Shown here piece by piece: positions 56,794-64,000 of a stretch of 64,000 bases of DNA. The position numbers were made by a program, and so were the translations under genes. Within the stretch, counting starts at the first letter, position 1. Each line of letters opens with the position of its first letter. A model generated the notes under the pieces. It ran no database searches. It was not told the DNA's origin and was given only the letters and a program-made list of their open reading frames with translations. Location: the NCBI RefSeq assembly GCF_012271785.1, contig NZ_JAAWVT010000004.1:124001-188000 (forward strand), written 5' to 3'. The DNA comes from Paeniglutamicibacter terrestris. GTDB lineage: Bacteria > Actinomycetota > Actinomycetes > Actinomycetales > Micrococcaceae.

Positions 56794-59117
56794 GCGCCGC
56801 AGAGCAGTCCACGCAGCAGAAGAAGTTCAACATGGACACCGTGGCCAACGCCGCGGTCACTCCCGACACTGAACTCCCTTGGGCCGAACTAGGCCTGAAG
56901 CAAAACGAATTTGACGAAGTTGTGAAGGTCCTGGGCCGCCGCCCCACCGCGGCGGAACTGGCCATGTACTCGGTCATGTGGTCCGAGCACTGCTCCTACA
57001 AGTCCTCCAAGAACCACCTGCGCCAGTTTGGTGACAAGGTCAGCGAGGAAATGAAGAAGGACATGCTCGTTGGCATCGGCGAAAACGCCGGCGTGACCAA
57101 CCTGGGCGACGGCTGGGCCGTGACTTTCAAGATCGAGTCGCACAACTCCCCCACGATGATCGAGCCGTACCAGGGTGCTGCCACCGGCATCGGCGGCATC
57201 GTTCGTGACATCATCTCCATGGGCGCCCGCCCGGTCGCCGTGATGGACCCGTTGCGTTTCGGCGCGATCGACCACCCGGATACCGCACGAGTGATCCACG
57301 GTGCCGTTGCCGGCATCGGCGGCTACGGTAACTCCCTGGGCCTGCCGAACATCGGCGGCGAAATGGTCTTTGACTCCGTGTACCAGGGCAACCCGCTGGT
57401 CAACGCGCTGGCCGTTGGCGTCATGCGCCACGAGGACATCCGCCTGGCCAACGCGTCGGGCAAGGGCAACAAGGTGGTGCTCTTCGGCGCACGCACCGGT
57501 GGCGACGGCATCGGCGGTGCCTCGATCCTCTCCTCGGAGTCCTTCGATGACACCAAGCCCTCCAAACGCCCCGCAGTCCAGGTCGGCGACCCGTTTGCCG
57601 AAAAGGTACTCATCGAGTGCTGCCTGGAACTCTTTAAGGGTTCGCTCGTGGAGGGCATCCAGGACCTCGGTGCCGCTGGCATCTCCTGCGCCACCTCGGA
57701 GCTGGCCTCCAATGGTGACGGTGGCATGGAGGTCGAACTGACTTCTGTGCTTTTGCGCGATCCGACCTTGACCCCGGGCGAAATCCTGATGTCCGAGTCG
57801 CAGGAACGCATGATGGCCGTTGTCTCCCCGGAGAACATTGAAGCCTTCGAGGCGACCATGGACAAGTGGGCCGTGGAGTACTCCTGGCTCGGCGAGGTCA
57901 CCGACACCGGACGGCTGATCATCAAATGGGACGGCGAAGTCATCGTCGATGTTGACCCGCGCACCGTGGCCCACGACGGCCCGCTTTACGACCGCCCGTA
58001 CGCCCGCCCTGAATGGCAGGATGCGTTACAGGCCGATACCTTCAAGTCCTCGGAGGCCGGCGCGAATCTGCCGTCCACCGGTGCTGAACTGAAGGCCGCA
58101 CTCGTGGAGCTCATGGCATCCCCGAACATGTGTGACAAGTCCTGGATCACCAACCAGTACGACCGTTACGTCGGCGGCAACACCGCGCTGGCTTCACCGG
58201 ATGATGCCGGCGTGATTCGCGTTGACGAGAAGACCGGCATGGGCGTGGCCCTGGCCACCGACGCCAACGGCCGTTACACCTTCCTGGATCCGTACCACGG
58301 CGCTCAGTTGGCTCTGGCCGAGGCGTACCGCAACGTCGCCACCTCCGGCGCCGTACCGATGGCCGTCTCGGACTGCCTGAACTTCGGTTCCCCCGAGGAT
58401 TCGGATGTTATGTGGCAGCTGGCCGAGGCCATTCGCGGCCTCTCGGATGCCTGCCTCGTGCTCGGCGTCCCGGTCACCGGCGGCAACGTCTCGTTGTACA
58501 ACCAGACCGGCTCCACCCCGATCCACCCGACCCCGGTCGTGGCAATGCTTGGTAAGTTCGACGACGTCGATCGTCGCACCCCCTCGGGGTGGCGCGCGGA
58601 CGCCGACGGTCAGGCTCTGTACCTGCTGGGCACCACGTTCGACGAGCTGGACGGCTCGGAATTCGCGAACATTCGTGGTCACCTCGGTGGACTGCCGCCG
58701 AAGGTCGATTTGGCAGCGGAGAAGACACTGGGTGCGATCCTGATCAACGCTTCACGCGATGGCATGATCGATTCGGCTCACGATCTGTCCGAGGGCGGCC
58801 TCGGCGCGGCTCTGGGCGAGATGGCACTGCGCTTCGGCGTTGGCGCCCGCGTGGCACTGGATGATCTGTGCGAGCGCGACGGCGTGGATGCGTTCACCGC
58901 GCTCTTCTCCGAATCGCAGGCCCGCGCCGTCGTCGCTGTTCCGCGCTCCGAAGAGGTTCGCTTCAATGACATGGCCACCGCCCGTCAGTTCCCGGTGGTT
59001 CGTCTGGGCGTTGTTGACGCAGCGAGTAACTCGCTGGAGGTTCAGGGCCAGTTCGATCTGGATCTGAACGAATTGCGTGAGGCTCACGAGGCCACACTGC
59101 CGAAGTACTTCGGCTAA
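56790..59117 (+). CDS. purL: Phosphoribosylformylglycinamidine synthase subunit PurL (small type)
   Basis: Encodes 775 residues from GTG 56790. Key motifs are [60 protein letters not shown] and later NLGSP-like [14 protein letters not shown], with the ATP-binding ends of both AIRS-like halves. It is the synthetase subunit acting with PurS and PurQ. The three genes form one tightly overlapping operon ended by a strong terminator. Confidence 0.97.
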   Translation: MSAAEQSTQQKKFNMDTVANAAVTPDTELPWAELGLKQNEFDEVVKVLGRRPTAAELAMYSVMWSEHCSYKSSKNHLRQFGDKVSEEMKKDMLVGIGENAGVTNLGDGWAVTFKIESHNSPTMIEPYQGAATGIGGIVRDIISMGARPVAVMDPLRFGAIDHPDTARVIHGAVAGIGGYGNSLGLPNIGGEMVFDSVYQGNPLVNALAVGVMRHEDIRLANASGKGNKVVLFGARTGGDGIGGASILSSESFDDTKPSKRPAVQVGDPFAEKVLIECCLELFKGSLVEGIQDLGAAGISCATSELASNGDGGMEVELTSVLLRDPTLTPGEILMSESQERMMAVVSPENIEAFEATMDKWAVEYSWLGEVTDTGRLIIKWDGEVIVDVDPRTVAHDGPLYDRPYARPEWQDALQADTFKSSEAGANLPSTGAELKAALVELMASPNMCDKSWITNQYDRYVGGNTALASPDDAGVIRVDEKTGMGVALATDANGRYTFLDPYHGAQLALAEAYRNVATSGAVPMAVSDCLNFGSPEDSDVMWQLAEAIRGLSDACLVLGVPVTGGNVSLYNQTGSTPIHPTPVVAMLGKFDDVDRRTPSGWRADADGQALYLLGTTFDELDGSEFANIRGHLGGLPPKVDLAAEKTLGAILINASRDGMIDSAHDLSEGGLGAALGEMALRFGVGARVALDDLCERDGVDAFTALFSESQARAVVAVPRSEEVRFNDMATARQFPVVRLGVVDAASNSLEVQGQFDLDLNELREAHEATLPKYFG

Positions 59118-59129
59118 GCATCTCTATTT

Positions 59130-59178
59130 ACTGCGGGGTATTGGTAGGAACTTTCCTTCCAATACCCCGCAGTTGTTT
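59130..59178 (+). terminator. Terminator of the purSQL operon
   Basis: ACTGCGGGGTATTGG pairs perfectly with CCAATACCCCGCAGT (59130-59144, 59159-59173), and GGAA/TTCC extends the stem inside. TGTTTAAT follows. Confidence 0.85.
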
Positions 59179-59241
59179 AATCAAGACGTCCCAGTGGTTA
59201 GTGGACAGACAATTTTCGTGAAATTCCCCGAGGAGACCTCA

Positions 59242-59673
59242 GTGAAGCTTGTTTTATACGTCATCTGGGCACTGTTTATGGTCGCTGCCTTGTGGGCCAT
59301 AATCCATTCCGTTAAGAAGAGCCGAGCCCAGGAGCGCTTGATCGCCAGCTGGCCAAAGGCTCAGGGGCGAGTCACCGGCAGCAGACAGGGCTGGACCAGC
59401 GGGGTAGGGAACTCCTCACGGAACATACGCCACTGGCCTACTTACGAATTTGTGGGTGAGGATGGTGCCGTCTATACCGGTGAATCCGAAGTTTCCTACG
59501 TGAATGCGCCGGTTCCGGGCTCGGCGCTGGAGGTGGCTTACAACCCTGTGGATCCGCACCGTTCATTTCAGGTGGATTCGCCGTCCAAGCCCCTGCTAGG
59601 TTGCATCATCCCGGTTCTGGTCCTGCTGTGTATTGCCGCGTTCTGGTTCATTGATTTCCTCCCAGTGGACTGA
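59242..59673 (+). CDS. DUF3592-type membrane protein
   Basis: Encodes 143 residues; GAGGAG lies 6 bases before GTG 59242. Residues 3-22 and 118-138 are membrane segments. The part between, WPKAQGRVTGSRQGW, HWPTYEFVGEDGAVYTGESE and ALEVAYNPVDPHRSF, is the DUF3592 pattern of an outside beta domain. Family function is not known. It stands alone after purL. Confidence 0.75.
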   Translation: MKLVLYVIWALFMVAALWAIIHSVKKSRAQERLIASWPKAQGRVTGSRQGWTSGVGNSSRNIRHWPTYEFVGEDGAVYTGESEVSYVNAPVPGSALEVAYNPVDPHRSFQVDSPSKPLLGCIIPVLVLLCIAAFWFIDFLPVD

Positions 59674-60200
59674 TTCGCTGAACATCCTCACCAGCTGATC
59701 TCCGCATCAGGAGGGATGACGCTGCCCCAAGGTTACTTAAAATCTCTACCGTTCCAGATTCCGTCGCCGAATAGAATCGGCCATATCTGGGACGGTAAAA
59801 GCGACTTCGCCGTATTCGGGCGAATAAACGAGGCCTTTTGCGAATTCACACGTGCGCGTGGGGCCCGCTGAGCATCAACGACCGAGCGTGATGAGACCAC
59901 TTTGTCCTCGCCACCAAAAGATCACAAGCCTCAGTTTCGAATTGTCTGCCTGTCAGGAAAAGTGGGGGGCTCACCAGATCCAGGGTTTGAGGGACTCAGC
60001 TCAGGTTCCATGCGTTGAATACGACAGGTGGTGAGGGCGTATGAAGTAATTTCTCAAAACCGCTTAGAACCTCTTTTGCGGAACATGAGGGAAGCCGCTC
60101 GCACTCTGAGACCCGCATGCCCGCAGTAAGTTCTCGACTGACCAAACTCACATAGTTTTGTGCTGCCCATTACTCGTACTTGTGACCCAGCAGACGTTGC
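59674..60200. other. Long gap with a nested inverted repeat, no convincing gene
   Basis: No reading frame with good features is seen; a 60-codon frame at 59852 lacks a ribosome binding site and family resemblance. TACCGTTCCAGA (59747-59758) and TCTGGGACGGTA (59786-59797) form a 12-bp stem with one G-T pair, and CCGA/TCGG pair inside the loop. It could be a structured RNA or distal terminator. The composition here is less GC-rich than in coding regions. Confidence 0.5.
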
Positions 60201-60206
60201 CGTAGA

Positions 60207-60266
60207 GTTCTACATCACAGGCCAAAGTTCTACTATAGAATCTACTGTTCTAATATAGAACACTTG
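60207..60266 (+). promoter_or_regulatory. Triple GTTCTA operator array before the FAD monooxygenase
   Basis: GTTCTA occurs at 60207, 60227 and 60247, exactly 20 bp apart. The second copy forms GTTCTA-CTA-TAGAAT (one mismatch at the end), and the third forms the perfect palindrome GTTCTA-ATA-TAGAAC. A regulator binding on one DNA face every two helical turns is likely. TATAGAAT-type sequences inside could be the -10 element, so binding would repress or position polymerase. The regulator is not identified. Confidence 0.65.
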
Positions 60267-60306
60267 TAGATGGCCGCCGACAGTTTCTATGAAGCGAGGA
60301 AAGCCA

Positions 60307-62199
60307 GTGCAGTTCCACCACCAGGGTTATGTTTCCGGAGATCCGCGTATTAAGCCCGCCTCCGGAGTTGGCATCGACCGTCCGGAGGAACTTCCTGACG
60401 AAATCGACGTGCTGATTGTTGGATCTGGCCCCGCTGGCATGCTCACCGCAGCACAGCTCGCCCAGTTCCCCGACATCACGACCCGCATCGTGGAACGCCG
60501 CGGCGGACGCCTAGAGATCGGCCAGGCCGACGGCATCCAGGCCCGCAGCGTCGAGACGTTCCAGGCGTTCGGATTCGCCGAGGCCATCATCGCCGAGGCC
60601 TACACGATCTCCGAGATGGCTTTCTGGCGCCCGGACACCGAAAACCCGCAGAACATCATTCGCGGCGGCCGGGCACTGGATGACGCCGCTGGCATTAGCG
60701 AGTTCCCGCACCTGATCGTGAATCAGGCCCGCGTGCTCGACTACTTCGCCGAGGTCGCGGTCAACTCCCCCAGCCGACTGACCCCGGACTTCGGTTGGGA
60801 CTTCCAGAGCCTCGAGGTTGAAACCAGCGGCGACTACCCGGTCAAGGTCACCCTAGTGCGCAGCGCCGGCGCGGATGAGGGCACCACACGCATCGTGCAC
60901 GCCAAGTACGTCGTCGGCGCCGATGGTGCGCGCTCCAAGGTCCGCGCATCGATCGGCTGCACCATGGCCGGAGACCAAGCCAACCACGCCTGGGGAGTCA
61001 TGGACGTGCTGGCCTCCACCGACTTCCCGGACATTCGCCTCAAGTGCGCCATCCAGTCCCACGATGGCGGCTCCATCCTGTTGATCCCCCGCGAGGGCGG
61101 CCACCTCTTCCGCATGTATGTCGATCTGGGTGTTGTGCCCGAGGGTGACAACGGAGCGGTGCGCAAGACCAGCATCGAGCACATCATTGAGCAGGCCAAC
61201 GCGATCATCCACCCGTACTCCCTCGATGTCCGCAACGTCGCCTGGAGCAGCGTCTACGAGGTCGGCCACCGCCTCACCGATCGCTTCGATGACGTGCTGC
61301 CCGAAAACATCGGCACCCAGAACCCGCGCGTCTTCATCACCGGGGATGCCTGCCACACCCACAGTGCCAAGGCCGGCCAGGGCATGAACGTGTCCATGCA
61401 GGACGGCTTCAACATCGGCTGGAAGCTGGCCCACGTGCTTCAGGGCCGCAGCCCCGAAACACTGCTGGGCACCTACTCGGCCGAGCGCCAGGTGGTCGCC
61501 AAAAACCTCATCGACTTCGACAAGGAATGGTCAACACTGATGGCCAAGAAGCCCGAGGAGTTCGAGAACCCCTCGGATCTTGAGGACTTCTACGTGCGCA
61601 CCGCCGAATTCCCGGCCGGATTCATGACCGAGTACGCTCCCTCCGTGCTCACCGGTTCCGCGGTGCATCAGGAACTGGCCACCGGCTTCCCGCTGGGCAA
61701 GCGTTTTAAGTCGGCCATGGCCTCACGGGTCTGCGACACCAACCCGAAGCAGCTCGGCCATCACGCAACGGCAGATGGCCGCTGGCGCATCTATGTCTTC
61801 GCCGATCGCGCGCTCCCCGGCGAGCAGTCCGCGGTGAGCGAACTGGCGCAGTGGCTCGCCACCGCACCCGAATCGCCTATCGCCGCCACCCCGGCGGGGC
61901 TCGACATTGATGCTTGGTTCGATGTGAAGGTCATTTACCAGCAGAAGCACGAGGACATCGATATCAACGCCGTGCCCACCATCTTCAAGCCGGAGGTCGG
62001 GCCGTTCAAGCTCACCGAGTACGAGAAGGTCTACGGAACGGTTGAAGGCAACGACATCTTTGATGTGCGCGGACTGTCCCGTGACGGTGTGATGGTGGTG
62101 GTCCGCCCCGACCAGTACGTGGCCAATGTGCTGCCGCTTGGTGCGACGGCCGAACTCGGCGAGTTCTTCGCGCAGATCCACTCGGGAGCGCACGTCTAA
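60307..62199 (+). CDS. FAD-dependent aromatic monooxygenase (phenol hydroxylase/MobA type)
   Basis: Encodes 630 residues from GTG 60307, chosen because GAGGA lies 6 bases upstream and the family begins QFHHxGY; ATG 60289 would add six residues. It has the FAD site VDVLIVGSGPAGMLTAAQLA, the DG motif YVVGADGARSKVRASIG, the GD motif FITGDACHTHSAKAGQGMNV, then a phenol hydroxylase C-terminal thioredoxin-like domain (from residue 450). Likely substrates are phenols or 3-hydroxybenzoate, converted to ortho-diols or protocatechuate. No ring-cleavage gene is present nearby. Confidence 0.85.
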   Translation: MQFHHQGYVSGDPRIKPASGVGIDRPEELPDEIDVLIVGSGPAGMLTAAQLAQFPDITTRIVERRGGRLEIGQADGIQARSVETFQAFGFAEAIIAEAYTISEMAFWRPDTENPQNIIRGGRALDDAAGISEFPHLIVNQARVLDYFAEVAVNSPSRLTPDFGWDFQSLEVETSGDYPVKVTLVRSAGADEGTTRIVHAKYVVGADGARSKVRASIGCTMAGDQANHAWGVMDVLASTDFPDIRLKCAIQSHDGGSILLIPREGGHLFRMYVDLGVVPEGDNGAVRKTSIEHIIEQANAIIHPYSLDVRNVAWSSVYEVGHRLTDRFDDVLPENIGTQNPRVFITGDACHTHSAKAGQGMNVSMQDGFNIGWKLAHVLQGRSPETLLGTYSAERQVVAKNLIDFDKEWSTLMAKKPEEFENPSDLEDFYVRTAEFPAGFMTEYAPSVLTGSAVHQELATGFPLGKRFKSAMASRVCDTNPKQLGHHATADGRWRIYVFADRALPGEQSAVSELAQWLATAPESPIAATPAGLDIDAWFDVKVIYQQKHEDIDINAVPTIFKPEVGPFKLTEYEKVYGTVEGNDIFDVRGLSRDGVMVVVRPDQYVANVLPLGATAELGEFFAQIHSGAHV

Positions 62200-62247
62200 G
62201 ACGCCTCTGGTGAGGCCGGCCTCGGAGCATGCGCTCCGGGGCCCGCC

Positions 62248-63858
62248 TCATGCCCGGGAGGTGCCGCGATCCCACAATCCGTTCTCGAGCGCAAAGAGCG
62301 TTGCCGTCACCCGATTCGTCGCACCGATCTTCAGATAAATGTGTTCCACATGGTTGCGCGCGGTTTTTGGGGCAATCACCAGTGCTGCGGCAATGTCTTT
62401 GTTGTTCATCCCGCGGCAGATCAGGGCCAGCACCTCAAGCTCCCGCCCGGTCAAACCGGCCGGACCGCCGGAGCGTCGCGCGGGCCCCATGGGTCCAGCG
62501 GCCGCGAGCACGGCATCAACCACCGAGGCATCCAGGCGCCCGGCCGCCGCCTCGGCACGCAACCGCTCCCCCGCGGCTCGCGGGAGCAACGCCGCCCGGT
62601 GCGGCCGCGGCTCCAGGTAACTTTGATAGGCATCTGCTGCGGCAAGAAGGCGTTGGCTGGGATCAAGCTCCGAAGCATTACGCCCGTGCGGATACCCGGA
62701 GCCATCTAACCTTTCCCGGTGCGCCCCGGCCACCTGGGCCACTCGGCGCAGCCCCGGCACCCTCGAAAGTATCCGCTCGGTCAAAAACGGGTAGAGGGAC
62801 AGTCGCTCGGACTCCAAGGCACTGAGCGGCTCCGCCTTGTCCCATACAGCGTTGGATACCCCCATCCGTCCCAGATCATGAACCCAGCCTGCCCGGCGCA
62901 GCACCTGTGTTTCGGCAGTACCAAGCCATAACTGGCCGGCGGCGTGAACGGCCAGGACCGACACGCCCCTGGAGTGCCCCACGGTCCACGGCGACTTCAG
63001 GTCGGCAAAATCGCCCATCGCTTCCAAAACCGCATCAACATCCTCCGCTTCAAGCGGGAAATCTTTGGGTGCCAGAGCCAGCATGGACGCCCACGGGTCA
63101 TCCTCCAATAATCCGCGCACCAGGTCCTGGGCCCGAGCACAGAAGAGGTCGGCCAATTGCGGATCAAATTGGGTGCCCCGTCTGGCGTGCACCATGCTCA
63201 CGGCCCCCGCCAGGCCGTGCCGGCGCAGGTGCACTTCGGCAGCGTCGGCCAGCTGTGTAATGCGCATTTCAAGGGGAATCTGTGTTCCGGAAATCCCGGC
63301 GGGCAGTCCGCGCCCGTCCCAACGTTCAAAGGTATGAGCCAAAATCCCGGGCAGCTGCGCGTCAAGGCCCACCCGCGCCGCCAGCTGTCCGGCAGAGCTG
63401 CAATGCGAAGAGATCAACTCCGCCATGACCGTCTGGGCCCGCAGACTGAACACCGCGCGGGAGGCAAGGCGCGGCACCTGCGGCATGTCATTTCCGGTGT
63501 GCCGCAGCATCATGGAGAGCATCGGCAAGCCCTTGGCATCGATCAAGTAGTAGTCGGAGCGGAAGGAGATGTCATCACCGAACTGTGCGGCCAATTCGAA
63601 GGAGTCGGCGTGGCAGCCAATCCAGGCCAACAGGTTGGCGTGGTGGATCCGCTCACGCACCTTCTGCTCCAGCGCCAGAAGCGCGGCGATGCGCAGCCCC
63701 AACACGGTGGCGCGCAACATGTGCTCCATTTTCTGGCCGAGCCCCAGATCGATGGCCAACGAGAGTGCCGCCAGAAGTTCACTGAGCCGCGGTTGTGGAC
63801 CAGTCGGTCCACCGGCCGGTCCAGAACGTTCGAAGGTACCCGATCCCGAGTTCGCCAC
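62248..63858 (-). CDS. HD-GYP domain protein with LuxR-type DNA-binding tail
   Basis: Encodes 536 residues. Residues 20-250 are helical and include an HD-like half (AHTFERWDGRGLPAGISGTQ). Residues 290-430 form the HD-GYP-type domain with His327 and Asp328 in WVHDLGRMG and AHRERLDGSGYPHG. Residues 465-530 are a LuxR-type helix-turn-helix (LTGRELEVLALICRGMNNKD, then IAPKTARNHVEHIYLKIGAT). HD-GYP proteins cut cyclic di-GMP; a direct link to DNA binding would be a one-protein sensor-regulator. It is convergent with the monooxygenase gene, which it may regulate. Activity is unproven. Confidence 0.8.
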   Translation of the reverse strand: MANSGSGTFERSGPAGGPTGPQPRLSELLAALSLAIDLGLGQKMEHMLRATVLGLRIAALLALEQKVRERIHHANLLAWIGCHADSFELAAQFGDDISFRSDYYLIDAKGLPMLSMMLRHTGNDMPQVPRLASRAVFSLRAQTVMAELISSHCSSAGQLAARVGLDAQLPGILAHTFERWDGRGLPAGISGTQIPLEMRITQLADAAEVHLRRHGLAGAVSMVHARRGTQFDPQLADLFCARAQDLVRGLLEDDPWASMLALAPKDFPLEAEDVDAVLEAMGDFADLKSPWTVGHSRGVSVLAVHAAGQLWLGTAETQVLRRAGWVHDLGRMGVSNAVWDKAEPLSALESERLSLYPFLTERILSRVPGLRRVAQVAGAHRERLDGSGYPHGRNASELDPSQRLLAAADAYQSYLEPRPHRAALLPRAAGERLRAEAAAGRLDASVVDAVLAAAGPMGPARRSGGPAGLTGRELEVLALICRGMNNKDIAAALVIAPKTARNHVEHIYLKIGATNRVTATLFALENGLWDRGTSRA

Positions 63859-63897
63859 CCTTGTAGTCTACGACCGTACACCTCGGTCGTGGAGGGT

Positions 63898-64000
63898 TCA
63901 GAAGCCGTCACCGGACCGAGCGCCGGCCACCACCGTGGACGCCGTTGACGGAAATTCGATGTCCAGATCTGCCACAAAAACGCCGCGTTGCGGGAGCCAG
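63898..64000 (-). CDS. Possible C-terminal end of a gene running off the window
   Basis: On the minus strand a frame is open from the window edge to TGA at 63898-63900, reading WLPQRGVFVADLDIEFPSTA and ending ARSGDGF. It is 33 residues and too short to identify. Composition is compatible with coding sequence, and its stop lies 40 bases before the HD-GYP gene start, so the two could be in one operon. Confidence 0.35.
   Translation of the reverse strand, partial: WLPQRGVFVADLDIEFPSTASTVVAGARSGDGF

Noticed and set aside
56889-57974. 361-residue minus-strand frame opposite purL
   Set aside because: It lies wholly inside purL, a clearly conserved enzyme gene; long antisense frames are common in high-GC DNA.
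59852-60034. 60-residue frame in the gap before the FAD monooxygenase
   Set aside because: No ribosome binding site, no family resemblance, and poor codon pattern for this genome.

Overview
The window is high-GC actinobacterial DNA, most likely from the Arthrobacter/Glutamicibacter group (Micrococcaceae). Evidence is GC-rich third positions, frequent GTG/TTG starts with ATGA/GTGA overlaps, two DUF222-HNH (13E12-type) proteins, and a dimethylglycine oxidase whose 830-residue length and motifs match the Arthrobacter globiformis enzyme as I remember it. No database search was possible. Family calls rest on motifs, gene order and protein length.

Positions 1-22.93 kb are the right part of a temperate siphovirus prophage. 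The rightward late operon runs: head-tail completion genes, tail tube, two tail assembly chaperone genes, a tape measure protein carrying an M23 peptidase, Dit-like and Gp37-like baseplate proteins, then an unusual adsorption module (10.1-16.3 kb). That module has two GH16-type glycan hydrolases, a lectin-like protein, two related beta-rich proteins and a fibre with nine His-x-His motifs. The lysis cassette follows: a three-domain endolysin, a 49-residue membrane peptide, an r1t-type holin and a 35-residue secreted peptide. Leftward genes come next: three small genes, a lipoprotein with its own terminator, the tyrosine integrase, and seven tiny overlapping genes. Several of the tiny genes end in the same tail (ALGGAA or ALDGAA) and share their junction DNA. 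The prophage ends at the 3' end of tRNA-Ser(GGA), the probable attachment site. Its other end, repressor and replication genes lie outside the window.

Positions 23.2-30.1 kb are chromosome: DUF222-HNH protein, SRP RNA, gluQ, dnaX (with a pure Gln run) and recR. Positions 30.1-42.5 kb hold a glycine betaine catabolism region. A leftward operon encodes a BCCT transporter, PurU and dimethylglycine oxidase. A divergent LysR gene and a rightward set encode the Rieske betaine demethylase (gbcA), its reductase (gbcB) and glutathione-independent formaldehyde dehydrogenase, and an IclR regulator closes the region. Together they import betaine, remove methyl groups one at a time, and oxidise or recycle the one-carbon units released.

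Positions 42.5-49.4 kb hold an ABC-2 exporter pair, aspartate kinase, a second DUF222-HNH protein, a conserved actinobacterial protein and an SSI-like lipoprotein. Positions 49.4-55.6 kb hold a CitA/CitB-type two-component system divergent from its likely target, a CitMHS citrate transporter, then a CPA1 Na+/H+ antiporter and a YchJ-like protein. Positions 55.8-59.1 kb are purS-purQ-purL. The end carries a DUF3592 protein, a phenol-hydroxylase-type FAD monooxygenase behind three GTTCTA repeats spaced exactly 20 bp, and an HD-GYP protein with a LuxR-type DNA-binding tail.
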